From contig NW_003101678.1 of NCBI RefSeq assembly GCF_000003855.2, positions 681,493-745,492 of the forward strand: a DNA stretch of 64,000 bases, in the 5' to 3' direction. This stretch comes from Blastomyces gilchristii SLH14081. Lineage: Eukaryota; Ascomycota; Eurotiomycetes; Onygenales; Ajellomycetaceae. Made by a program: the position numbers and the translations under genes. This document shows positions 36,584-49,199 of this stretch, piece by piece. Within the stretch, counting starts at the first letter, position 1; every line of letters begins with the position of its first letter. The notes under the pieces are model-generated. The model was not told where the DNA came from, made no database searches, and was given only the letters and a program-made list of their open reading frames with translations.

Positions 36584-36738
36584 CTCTTTTCTCTTTATAG
36601 CAATAAGGGATTTTTCCTCACTGAGGTTTTTTATAGATGTGAAGAGTTTTTAGTGAGTATTACTACAGTGCTAAGTCTGATTCTATGAAATCACTTAGTG
36701 AAAGACTTTACAGATGAAGTCTTAGAGAGAAAAGAGTA

Positions 36739-36996
36739 TATAAGAAATCTCACTTCTTACAGATTCTCTATCTCTATTTCTATCTCTTATATAATTAATA
36801 GAGTTAGCAGCTCTTGACTATACATAACTATATAGACTGAAGTTTGTGAATACTATTCATAACTCAGCTTAAATACTATTATACATTTAATCTCTACATT
36901 TTATCTTTCTACTGTGAATACTTCTAGTAGTTAACAGTACATATCACATCAAGCTGCAAACACCTGAATAATCGCCTGTGAGCACTTATTCTTACA
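36739..36996 (+). repeat. Gypsy-2C 3' LTR (258 bp)
   Basis: Starts TATAAGAAAT (TGTAAGAAAT in the less mutated copy at 50775-51032) and ends TTCTTACA. The outer end keeps AATCGCCTGTGAGC, which is mutated in inward-facing copies. Confidence 0.93.
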
Positions 36997-39128
36997 GAAT
37001 TCTTGAGAAAAGCTTAAGAGTATTAAAAGAGATACTATAACTCTAAGTATATTATAAAGAGTTTTAAGAAAGATAATAAAGTCTAACTAAGTTTGAAAAA
37101 TATTATTATATAGAGATTAAGTAAGAAACTGAATCTCTTATAGATAGAGTCTTATAAAATTGTAAAGAAAGTTAGTTTATAGTTTTATAGATTAAAGCTA
37201 TTATCTAAGTTATAAATATACTATATTTTTCATATCTTCTTACTTTATAAATATAAGAAATTCTTAGAAGAGAACTTTGTAGCTTATCACTCTGTTCATA
37301 AAATATTAAAGAGTGAAAGAGAATATCAGATTAAAGAAATTATTAACTTAGAGAAGTAAAATTATAAGCTCTGATTCAAGATTCAGTAATAAGAGTATTC
37401 TGATAATATAAATAAGTTTACTTAAGAATTATCTATGTAAATAAAATATCTGTAGAAGCTGAGATATAATTTTTATATTATAAATTTTAATAATTTAAAA
37501 TAATATATTCTTCACTAAGAATCTGATTGTGATAAAGATATTAATACTGTTATTTATAAATTCTAGTCTATAAATATAATGAATTTCTACTGAGATAAAC
37601 AGTTCACAGTATATATAAAGAGAAGAAGAAATTATATTCTTATTAAAATTAAAAAATAAAGAAAAATAAAAACTGAGCTATAAACATAATTTAGTAGTTA
37701 ATAAAGAAAAAATAAAGAAAATTTATACTTATATTTTTATTATCTGTAATACTCAATTTCTCTGTAATTATTAATTTCTCTCTTTAAAGAAGTAGAGAGT
37801 ATTATATCTATAATACAGATAATTATTATATTTAATATAAAGATTATCAGAAATACACAGACTTTAAAAAAGTCAGATATCAGAGTATATATAATTGCAG
37901 CAGAGTCTTAAGAGCTGATTATCTATATATATTATCAGATATCTCTTATAAAGCTATATTTACTCTTTTAATTATACTGAAGTATTCAGTCTGAAAACTA
38001 TTAAAATACAGAGAGAGAGTATATCTACTCAGATTAACTTCTATTATAAATTTATAGTATTTACATTGTCTTAATTACTCAGATTTTACAGATACTTAAA
38101 AACTCATCTTCTATTAATATCAGAATTATGAAAATGTGTTATAGTATAAGAATTATTAATAAAGAATCTAGATATATTTACATATATCTAAGTAGAGAGA
38201 GAGTAATTATAAATCTGTAAGACTATAAAGAGTACTGATAGTACTAAGAGTTTTATAGAATCTACTAGCTAGAATCTATAAGACATTACTTATAAAGAAA
38301 CTTATTATAAAGAGTAGAACTATACTATTAAAAGTTAAAAGCTAATCTGAAGAAGATACAGAGTTAACTACTAATCTGAAAATTAAATATAATAATAAGA
38401 CTGAGAAGAGTAAAGATACTATTACAGATAATAATATCTCTGTTTTATTAACTGATAAAAAGTAATTAGAGATATTATAAAAATACTTATAAGAAGCTTA
38501 ATAGCAGTAAGATATTATTTATAAAAATATTGAAAATTTAGAAAAGAATTTTAATTCTTGAGAAGTTCTTCAATTAATATATAGATATTATTAGAAATAC
38601 TCTCTCTCTATTATCTGAGTAAAAATACTTTATGAATAAATGAGAATACTTGCAGTTTATAAAAATAAAAGCTGTTATAAAAAAAGAGAAGAGAAAATAA
38701 AGTTCTATAAATAGATTTAAAATATTTATACTATACTAGAGAGATTTATTTATACTATAAATAATCTTATAGAATAGTTAGATTACTCTAGTAAATAAAA
38801 AATAATTATAAATTATAAATCTGAATCTTTCTATATAATTATAAAGAGTTATTATAGACTATAAATATCTTAATTCTATAATTTTATAGAGTTAATAAAA
38901 GAATGAAAAATTTCTTATAACTTTATAGTATTAAAGAATAATAATTTATAAAAATAAATAAAAAATTAATTTATAAATACTTCTCTTTAATAAGAGTAAT
39001 CTTATAAAAAGTAATTTATCTATAAAATAAATCTGTATAATAATTATATAAGAATCTTATAAAAAAATAATTAAAGATTAACTGAAACTCTTTAAATTAA
39101 AAGATATAGAATAAATCTGTATAATAAT

Positions 39129-39634
39129 TAGACTGGCCGCTGAGACCATGAATTTCACGTTTGATTTCATTTGATCTGGTCCCATACATTTCTTGGCGTG
39201 AATCCCGCTGGGACTGGCTATCAAAAAAACATGTAAAGTGACTATATATCAGATCTTAAAATGGAACCATGACTTGAAAAAAATGAGAAAGTGATCTCAT
39301 TTGGTCCTATTTAGTCCCATTCTTGACATAAAGTTACTATTTTTAGACATTTTAAGGTTTTTTTTAGACTATTTTTAATTTTTTAAAAAGTAACACTTTT
39401 TGGTAACACTCAAATGAGATTTAAAGTCATTTAAAGCAATAAAAATAATTTAAATTGAGAAGTGAAAATCATGGTCTCATTTGGAAAATGTGACAAGAGT
39501 AGACAGTAAGTCCCACTGGAACAGTATGAGACTACTATCTAATGTTAAAACCGTGTAATGAGATCAGTCGAATTGGTAATGGGACTATCAAAAAATCTGG
39601 TCCTGGTCCCAGACACGGTCACACGGTCAGTCTA
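39129..39634 (+). mobile_element. MITE-h1 copy 5 (506 bp, least mutated)
   Basis: Flanked by perfect 8-bp repeats ATAATAAT (39121-39128 and 39635-39642). The uninterrupted sequence is present close by at about 39037-39060. Ends TAGACTGGCCGCTGAGACC and, inverted, TAGACTGACCGTGTGACC. This copy gives the best view of the family's original ends. Confidence 0.96.
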
Positions 39635-40078
39635 ATAATAATTATATAAGAATTTTATAGAAATAATTAAAAGTTAACTAAAACTCTCTGAAATAAAAGA
39701 TATAAGATAAATCTGTATAATAGTTAGAGAAAGATTTATAAATTATAAAGAATTTCATAGAATAAGAAATTAAGTAATAGACTCTTTTCTCTTTATAGTA
39801 ATAAGAGATTTTTTCTCACTGAGATTTTTTATAGATATAAAGAGTTTTTACTAAGTATTACTACAGTACTGAGCCTGATTCTATGAAATTACTCAGTAAA
39901 AGACTTTATAAATAAAGTCTTAGAGAGAGAAATATATATAAGAAATCTTACTTCTTACAGATTCTTTATCTCTATTTCTATCTCTTATATAATTAATAGA
40001 GTTAGCAGCTCTTGACTATACATAACTATCTAGACTGAAGTTCATAAATACTATTTATAACTCAGCTTAAATACTATT

Positions 40079-40369
40079 TGTGACAGGCTGCGTCTGATCA
40101 TTATATAGACTATTTCTTTACACTTCATAGATTCCGCTGAAAGCTCTGATTCTCAGTCATTCTCAATCATCAATTCTCAGCTGAAAAACTCACAGAATTT
40201 CTATTCTTCTGCTCTGAAGCTTCACTGTGTACACACTGTATATGTGTATAAATATTCACTCTGATTGCTGATTCTTGCATCTTCTCTTTCTTTTCCTTCT
40301 TTAATGTTTTTCACTTTATTATATAAGACCTATTTATTATACTGATCTATTCAGTGTAGATCTCTTACA
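40079..40369 (+). repeat. Gypsy-3A 5' LTR (291 bp)
   Basis: TGTGACAGGC at the start, CTCTTACA at the end. The outer 60 bp keep CpGs (GCTGCGTC, ATTCCGCTG) that are lost at the start of the 3' LTR. Its inner end has lost the CpGs that the 3' LTR keeps. Confidence 0.95.
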
Positions 40370-40526
40370 CTTGAAAAATGTTCATCATCTTCTTATTAGA
40401 AACAATTATTCATCAAGAAGATATCTGAACATATAACAATGCATAAGAAATAGAGAAACAATCAAACAGCTAAGCAGACACTGAGTTCTCAGATAGAAGC
40501 TTGCTTATCAGTTACTCTGACTCTGT

Positions 40527-40583
40527 AACAAGATCTTACAAAGAGAACAAGATCTTACAAAGAGAACAAGATCTTACAAAGAG
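40527..40583 (+). repeat. Three tandem 19-bp units in the Gypsy-3A leader
   Basis: Unit AACAAGATCTTACAAAGAG repeated three times without any mismatch, in the leader between 5' LTR and gag. The corresponding part of Gypsy-3B is not in the window. Confidence 0.9.
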
Positions 40584-40599
40584 AACATCAGTGAAAGAC

Positions 40600-42080
40600 T
40601 CAAGGGTTCTGATACAGACATATGAGATATTCATATGATTATACACATCTGATGAACAATACAGCTATGTCTATCAATAATATGAAAGAACTCTTGAACA
40701 TGAGTATAGATGCAGTGCTACAGTGACTCTGAGCAATGTTGAAATTACAACAGCAATAGATAGCTGATATGCATATGACTCAACAATGTCAATATGAGAA
40801 AATTCAACAATTATCTTGACTAGAAACCTCTGCACAAACAATCTCAACACTGACAGAATCAAATATGAACACAATATAAATGCTGAAGAAATACTTAGAT
40901 ATCTCTGTATATTTCAATACTTCTGATCTCACTCTCTACTTATTATAAAGATTGAAAATGCTTGTGAAATTAAGTGTAGATAAAGATGTCATCAGTTTAC
41001 TAACTAATCAAGATTAATATATCAATGAACAGTTAAGAGATCACATGAAACAGAAGTTTCATTCATGAATAAAAGCATGTGAATCAGTGTTATAAACATC
41101 TGATAACATTATTAAACATCTTGATATTCTGTTCTGAGACACTGCTATGTAATAGAAAGTATTAGATTGATTACAGAGTGTCTGACAGAGAAACACTTCT
41201 CTCATCACATTCATCTCTGACTTTGATATCAAGATTCTAGAAGCAGATGATCAATCTTGAGAGAACTGAATGAAGATTAGTATACTCAAGAAGATATTAA
41301 CTTTTGAACTCTTACAGACTCTTATAAGTGTAGACAAAGCCTCAACTTATGAAGACTTCTGCATACAACTTCGGACATTGAATAACTATCTTATTAAGCT
41401 TAAGAGTATACAGAACAGTAGCAGAAGATGTTACATCTTAATTACTTATACACTCATACTGAAGAATGTCAATGCAGATATCATGAATTGAATGAACTCA
41501 AATGTCTATGTATAAGCAAGAGTCTTCACTGTCTGAACAGACTTTTGAGTTTCTGAGATCACTTCTGAAGAAGTCACTGATTAATGTCAATGAGAAGTAT
41601 ACATTAACTGTAACTGATCAGAACACATTGCTTTCAACTGCTGATCAGTCTATATATCTTCTCACTTAAAGAATAAATTAACACCTGTTTATATCAATTA
41701 TATTGCATTGAAGAAAGATTCAGAAGATAACTATGAGAATGCTCTGATGAAACAGAGAAAAGATTAACTTCTGTTTAAATTCACAAACAGAAGCTTGAAG
41801 AGATTAGATAATAATAATTTAAAGAGAAAATAATAATAAACATAATTCTGATATCTACTGTGATCAATAACATATATAATATAAAAGCCATGATAGACAG
41901 CAGTTTATATTATTATATAATAATTAAATCTTCAGTTGTAAGATATTACAATCTTCAGTGTATTCTCTTATCAAAATCCTGACTTCTTGCAGAATTTAAT
42001 GACTCAAAACATGTTTATACTTATTACATAATGAAGTTGAATATAAATATCAGAGAACATCAATATGAAGATACCTATAC
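40600..42080 (+). pseudogene. Gypsy-3A gag and protease relic
   Basis: Damaged frame with an open segment at 41270-41491 (ISVDKASTYEDFCIQLRTL) typical of a capsid C-terminal region. A retropepsin site near 41885-41925 reads AMIDSSLYY, where D-S-G is expected; the Gly-to-Ser change is a G-to-A transition. The same change is present in Gypsy-3B. Confidence 0.65.
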
Positions 42081-43393
42081 ATATGAAGTTGATAATCTCA
42101 ATTATAATCTTATGTTAGAACTTATCTGACTATCTGAATAAGACATCTTATTAAATACTTGAAACAGAAGCTTAATATTCTCTAACAATGATAGAATTTA
42201 TAAAGATGATATTCATAAGACTATGAATCTGACACAGATCTCTGTCAATATCTATGAAATACTCTGAAAAGAAAGTCACTGAAAAGATCACTGATAGCAG
42301 AATCATGTGACAATCTATTTCATCAGTCTGACTGATATTAAGAAAGCTCTAGAAAACTTATCTCATACTACAATAACAGATTCTCATATAAAACTCTCTT
42401 AATAATATCATGAATATCTAGATATCTTCTGATAAGATAATATTATGAATATACTCTTCTTACAAGACTCAGAAGTAGATCACAGTATCAAGTTAGAAAA
42501 GAAGAATGATAAGAACTCTAAGTCATTATAAGACTCTCTTTATAATATGTCTTAAGATGAACTTCTTCTTCTTCAGAAGACACTCAATGATCTGTTAAAT
42601 AAGAAATTCATATATATTAGTAACTCTTTCACTACAGCTTCTATTCTCTTTGCAAAGAAATTAGATAAAGAACTCTGATTCTGTGTAAACTATTAAGAAT
42701 TGAACAGATTAATCAAGAAGAACTGCTATTCTTTATCTCTTATTAATAAAACTCTAGCTCACATTGAACAAGCTCAATGGTTTATAAAACTAGATATTAT
42801 CACTGTGTTTCATAAAATCTTTATTACTGAAGAAGATGAATGATTTACAGTATTCTAAATATATTATAATCTCTTTGAATAAATAGTTACATTCTTTGAA
42901 CTGATTAATGCTCTCAGTACATTTCAGAAGTATATCAACTGAGCACTCTGAAATTTTCTTAATAAATTTGTATTTACATATCTTGATAACATTCTCATCT
43001 TTACTGATAAGTTTAGAAAAGAATATCAAGAATATATGTGAAGAGTATTATAATAATTATAAGAAGCAGAACTATTAATAGATATTAATAAATATAACTT
43101 TGAAATTAAGAGTATTAAATATCTAGATTTTATCATAAAAGCTGGTAAGAAAATTTGAATGAATTCTGAAAAAGTCTCTACTATTCTTGAATAAAAAGCT
43201 TCATATACTGTGAAAAATATATAAAGCTTTATCAGATTTACTAACTTCTATCAGTGATTTATATGAAACTTCTCAGATATTATAAGATCACTTATAGAAT
43301 TCATTAAAAAGAACTTAGTATTTTAATGATTAGTGAATACTGAAGCTGTATTCATACAGATGAAGAAGATATTCATTAATATCTCTCTACTAA
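42081..43393 (+). pseudogene. Gypsy-3A pol relic, part 1 (RT and start of RNase H)
   Basis: RT is recognisable at 42540-43060: LLNKKFIYISNSFTTASILF, a C-V-N-Y motif, FIKLDI, then FTYLDNILIF, where the catalytic YLDD is YLDN. Stops TAA and TGA replace Gln and Trp codons. The frame is cut at 43393 in RNase H by Gypsy-2A and resumes at 51038. Confidence 0.88.
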
Positions 43394-43651
43394 TGTAAGA
43401 ATAAGTGCTCGCAGGCGATTATTCGGGTGTTTGCAGCTTGGTGTGATATGTACTGTTAACTACTAGAAGTATTTATAATAGGAAGATAAAATATAGAAAT
43501 CAAATGTATAATAGCATTCAAGCTGAGTTATGAATAGTATTTGTGAACTTCAGTCTATATAGTTGTGTGTAGTCAAGAGCTGCTAGCTCTATTGATTATA
43601 TGAGAGATAGAAATAGAGATAAAGAATTCATAAGAAGCAGAATTTCTTACA
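43394..43651 (-). repeat. Gypsy-2A 3' LTR
   Basis: 258 bp. Outer (left) end keeps GTGCTCGCAGGCGATTATTC; the same bases in the inward-facing 5' LTR end read with TA and CA. Its inner end is mutated where the 5' LTR is not. Confidence 0.95.
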
Positions 43652-43699
43652 TACTCTTTTCTCTCTAAGACTTCATTCATAAAGCCTTTCACTGAGTGA

Positions 43700-45100
43700 C
43701 TTCATAGAATCAGCTCAGCACTGCAGTGATACTCACTAAAAACCCTTTATATCTATAAAAAACCTCAGTGAGGAAAAATCCCTTGTTATCATAAAGAGAA
43801 AAGAGTCTGTCACTCAGTTTCTTATTTCATGAGATTCTTTATAATTTACAGATTCTTCTCTGACTATTATACAGATTCATCTTATATCTTTCATACAGAA
43901 GAGTTCTGATTGACTCTCAATCATTTTTATAAGATTCTTATGTAATCATTACATAGATTTATCTTACAGATGAATTACTCTTTATAAGATTACTCTTATC
44001 AAAGAGAAGTATTTATGAGTTAATCTTTCACTCATTCTTATAAATCATTGTTCTTTAATACTGTAGAATTGTGAGGAATTTTTCATTCTTTTATTAACTT
44101 TATAGAATTGTAGAATCAATATGTCTGCAGTCTGTAATCACTCTTTATAGTTATATAGAAAGATTCAGATCTGTAATTTATAATCACTCTTATTTATTAG
44201 AGTAATCTGACTGTTCTGTAGAATCACTCACAGTGTAAACAAATCTCTCTAGAGTAGTATAAATATCTCAGATCTATTTATAAAATCTTATCTTCTTTTT
44301 TCTTTTTCTATAACAGCTCTTATTCTTACAAACTGTGAGTATTCTCATTCATCTGTGAAGTGTTTTTACTCAGATAATAGAGAGAGAGTGTTTCTGATAA
44401 TATCTGCATATTGATTCAAGAACTTCTCAAGAATAAAAATTTTTTCAATTTCAATATCTTTATAAACAATGTCTGACTGCTGCTGAGCTTCTTATGAGCA
44501 TTCTCACAACTTCTCTAATTACTTTTTACTAGTTAATGAAGTAGGAATGCTGCTGTTCATGACTGTGTCTTCATCTCTTTCAGCTCTGTCACTGCACCCG
44601 ATCTTCAGACCAGCAGTCAACTTCATGCCTTCTTCAGACTAGTCTCTGACTTCAAGTAGTGCAGTCTCTTTCTTTGCTGTAAGTCTTCTTATAAGTAATT
44701 TCTTACAGACTTCAGCTGACAGTTCTTACAAAGCTCTCAGTGTTGTCAGTGTCTTCTGTGATTCTGCAGACCTATAATCATCTCTCTTCTATTCACACAA
44801 TCTCTGACCAGATATATGTGAATATGCCTAGGTTCTCTATCAATGATTCTCACACTGTAGCACATTTTCACAATCTCATTATCAATAAGAGATGAGTCTC
44901 TAGATACCTGCAGAATCTGAGTAATTAAGATAATATAAATGTCATGAATTTGTAACAGAAGTTGACCTGAGTAGATGAGTTTTCTCTTCATATCTTAATT
45001 ATTTCTGAGCTGAATACTTCAGTATAACTGAGAAAGTAGATACAGCTTTATAAGAGATATCTGATCATATACACAGATAGCTAGTTCTTAAGACTCTGCT
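43700..45100 (-). pseudogene. Gypsy-2A post-pol reading frame (unknown protein)
   Basis: Sense-strand frame between integrase/chromodomain and 3' LTR, conserved with Gypsy-2B and 2C. An open part at 44746-44991 includes SLIDNEIVKMCYSVR and HIHIYLVRDCV. It continues with only a few RIP-type stops through KKLLIRRLTAKKETALLEV and GMKLTAGLKIGCSDR towards a charged C-terminal half. No known domain recognised. Length of roughly 400 codons is inferred. Confidence 0.45.
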
Positions 45101-45199
45101 GCAACTGCATGCACTCTGATGTCTGACTTCTCTGAAGTCTGTGCATTTCTGACAATCTTTATATTAAATATAACAATTATCTGTATCACAGATATAATA

Positions 45200-48100
45200 C
45201 TCTCTACTTCTTTAAAGAGAAAAATTGATAGTTATAGAGAGATTGAGTGTTACAGATATTAAGAATATAAGTGTGAGTTTTCTTTATTTTTTCTTTATTA
45301 ATCTCTAAATTGTGTTTACAGCTCTGTTTGTTTTCTTGTTTTTTAACTTTAATAAGAGTATGATTTCTTCTTTTCTTATATATATCACAGACTGTTCATC
45401 TCAGTAGAAACTCATTATCTTATAGACTAGAGCTTGTAAATAACAGTGTTAATATCTTTATCATAATCAGATTCTTAGTGAAGATCATGTTATTCTGACT
45501 TATTAGAATTTATAATATAAAAGTCATATCTCAGCTTCTACAGATATCTTATCTGTCTGAATAATTCTTAAATAAACTTATTTATCTTATCAGAATATTC
45601 TTATTACTGAATCTTGAATCAGAACTCATAATCTTACTTCTCTGAGTTAATAATCTCTTTAATCTAATATTCTCTTTCACTCTTTAGTACTTTACAGATA
45701 GAGTGATAAGTTACAGAATTCTCTTCTAAGAATTTCTTATATTTATAAAATAAAGAGATATGAAAAACATTGTATATCTGTAACTTAGATAACAGTTTCA
45801 ATCTATAGAACTATAAACTAACTTTCTTTATAATCTTATAAGACTCTGTCTGTAAGAGATTCAGCTTCTTACTAGATCTCTATATAATAATGTTTTCTAG
45901 ACTCAGTCAGACTCTATCATCTTTCTTAAAACTCTTTATAATATACTTGAAGTTATAGTATCTCTTCTGATACTCTTGAGTCTTTCTCAAGAATTCATGA
46001 GCTTTCTTCTGAATATTCTGAATTCTCTCAGCCTGTTCACAGGCATCATCACACTCTATAGTGTACTCTTATAAGTTTATCAAGATTATTCACAGATGAG
46101 TCTCAGTAAGTATCTCAAAGAGAGTTTTATCTGTACTGATATACTTTAAGTTATTATATATAAACTCTGTAAGTAATAATCAATACACTCAGTTATTCTG
46201 ATTATAATTGACAAAGCACTGCAGATACTGTTTTAATATACTTATCAGATATTCTATCTGATTATCTATTTGTTAATAAAAAGTCATACTTAGATCTCAT
46301 AAGATCTTCAGTATAGTTATTAGATCAGATTAGAACTCTTCTATGAAGATTAATTCTTTATCTGAGATAATATTTACAGATAACTCATACAATCAGATCA
46401 CATTGCAGATAAAGATATAAATTAAATTCTTTAACTTCAAGTTCTTACAGATAAGTATAAAGTGTATTATCTTAATAAAGTAATTTACTATCATCAGCAC
46501 ACTGTCAAAGCAGGTATTATATATGTTCTTACTTTCAGAGAGACTCACAAGAGTATTCATTTCTAGCTATTTTCAAGATTCTCACAGAATGAGTAGAGGA
46601 GTAAGTTCTTTATATAATCTGAATTATACTACTCACAAACTCTGATAAATAGTACAAGAATTTACTATCTTCTTCACAAGTTCTTATATCTTCAGTCAGA
46701 AGTATTTTCTTATAAGTAACTTATAAGTTCTAGTATCTATAAAATAATTTGTTAGAGAAGAGTCATGATACCTTTTAATAAGTTCTATATATAGAAACTT
46801 ATTCATAGATATATAAATTCAGCTCTCTCTTTATAAGAGATTATTTAAGTCTCTTTAATTCTTTATTTCTGCAGAATTAGTCTCTGCTGTGAGCAGTTTC
46901 TGAATATACTGAGTATATTCATTCTTTAGTTATAGTTCAGATAATCTGAATAGAAGATCTTATAAAGACTTATACTCTGTTTCTTCTTATATCAGGTCTT
47001 TCACAGTACTTCTCAAAGCCTGCAAACTCTTCAGATTATAGATACTCTCTTCAAGAATTCCTCACAGAGATTCTCAGAGTGTTGACTCTCAGTATTGTAG
47101 AGAGTAGTTGTACAGACTTCTTCTCTCTCTCTTCTCTCTTCTCTTATAAAGAATTAAGAGACTCTTCAGTCAATCTCTTTATAACACTCAGTTTAAGTAT
47201 TCTGTGAAGCTTTTCTGTCTTCTCTAGTCTCTCTATATCTGTTATTCTAGTCTTCTTAACATAGTCTGATCTGTAAGAGAGTCTGTCTGCTGAGTTCTTA
47301 GTTCTCTTAATATATTCTATCTTGAATCAGAACTCACTCAGTCTCTGAGCTCAGTAAATCTACTGCTATAAGAGTTTCTTAATTAAAGTAAACTATTATA
47401 AGCTATTATAATCAGTTCTAATAATAATCACTATTACAAGATTCTCAAAGTAGTGATATTAGTAATAAAAGAATTTCACTATTATAAGAAGCTTCTGATT
47501 ATAAATGTTATAGTTAATCTCTGTGAGTTGTATCTTCTGTAAGAAAAAGATCACTGAAACTCAGTTCTCATTTAACTGTAGTTATAAGACTATTTCTGAA
47601 ATTATAAAGAAGAAGATATCTGTCTTTAATCTGATTAAGAGTAAGAAATCAAAGTGAAATAGTATCACTGTGTCTATGAATATCTGTTTTAATCTTATAA
47701 AGATCTTATAAGCTTCTAAAATAAGAAAGTTCTTACAGTTCTTTCTTCTTAATAATCTTTTCATTCTCTATTTATAGAATAACTTCTTCTTATTTTCACT
47801 CTTCAGCATGTCTATAAGAACTAAGAAGATTCTTATAAATACAAAGATAAATTATCTATAGAAATTCACAAAGCTCAGAAAGATCTGAATCTTATAAATA
47901 CTAGTTAACTTCAGTTATAATAGAATAGTCTCAATCTGTGAAGATTTCATCTAAATATCATCTGCAGTGATTATATATTCTAGGAAATTAATCTGATAAG
48001 TACTGAAGTTATACTTTATAAGCTTAATATACAGTTCTGTCTTATCTAAGATCTTCAACATACTTTGCATATACTCAGTGTGTTCTTTCTTCTTCATAAA

Positions 48101-49150
48101 GTACATTATCACATTATTCAGATATATTACTATAAAGATATTCAGATATATGTGAAGTATTTTATTAATAAAAGACTGAAATACTATAGAGATATTAATC
48201 AGACTAAAAGACATTACTAGATATTCAAATAATCTCAGTGCAGTTCTAAAGACAGTCTTTTATTCATTCTCAGACTGTATTCACAGCTGTGTATATATAT
48301 TAATTATATTCAGTTATATGAATATGACAGCTTCTGTGAGACAGTTAATCATATTCTTAATCAGAGACAGAGAATAGCAGCTCTTTATTATCTTGAAGTT
48401 CAGATCATGATAGTTTACACATAATCTGAGATCTTTATTCTTCTTTTTTATAAATATTGTAGAGACTTCTGCAGAGATCTGTGAAGATTGAATAAAGTTA
48501 TTCTTTAAATTCTTCTTTACATAGACTCACAAGATCTCTGTCTTATAATGAGAGAGCTTATAGATTGATTCTCAGAAGAGTTTCTACTCTTCTATCAAAT
48601 CTATTATCAGATTCTTCTTATAATAAGAAGAAAGCTCAGCTGTCTTTACTGAGCTGAACATCTCTGCAAGATCTCAGTATTTATCTGATATCTGAAGCTC
48701 AGTTTCTATAACTGTAAGATTCTCAGACACTTGTAAAGTTATTATATAGATGAGCTTGTCTTCTCTAATTAACTCTGCAGTATTAACTGATTCTATCTCT
48801 GTGAGTAAGTCTATTAACACTGATCAGAAGTATAAACCTGACTTATAAACAGCTATGTATGAATTATGTCTTTGAAGTTATACAAGTCTCAAATACATGT
48901 TATTCATGATGTCTGTGATAATTACAGTTTCTGTAAATCTTCTTCAGATTTCAGAGAGATCTTGTAATTCAAAGATAACTCTTATAAGTCTCTCAGTTCT
49001 CAGATCTGAGTTCTTATACTATGCTTATTATAAGAGCAGATTCTCAGTTTTCATCTTTCAGCTCATTTACTCTGCAAGCTTTAGAGACATCACAGTAACC
49101 TGAGATTCTGAGTTTATCAATACTTTTTATACTTGTAGAACAGCAGTACT
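45200..49150 (-). pseudogene. Gypsy-2A pol relic
   Basis: RT at 47951-48214 on the minus strand, where the catalytic box reads IYLNNVIMYF instead of YLDD (both Asp lost). RNase H segment at 47582-47764. Integrase from about 47000 down to 45800. Many stops. Inactive. Confidence 0.85.
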
Positions 49151-49199
49151 GTGACATAATCTCTCTCTATAAGTAAGCATTTTCATCAGAAGAGCAACA

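Larger units (their letters stand above)
34165..36996 (+). mobile_element. Gypsy-2C, 3' part only, with two MITEs inside
   Basis: Colinear with the region after integrase in Gypsy-2A (45100 down to 43394) and Gypsy-2B (37893-40078), ending in a complete 258-bp 3' LTR at 36739-36996. MITE-h1 copies 3 and 4 are inserted at 35177 and 36074. Upstream gag and pol are missing beyond the MITE/hAT break at 34164. It is followed directly by Gypsy-2B integrase-region sequence, so this copy was probably nested in Gypsy-2B before both lost their 5' parts. Confidence 0.8.
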
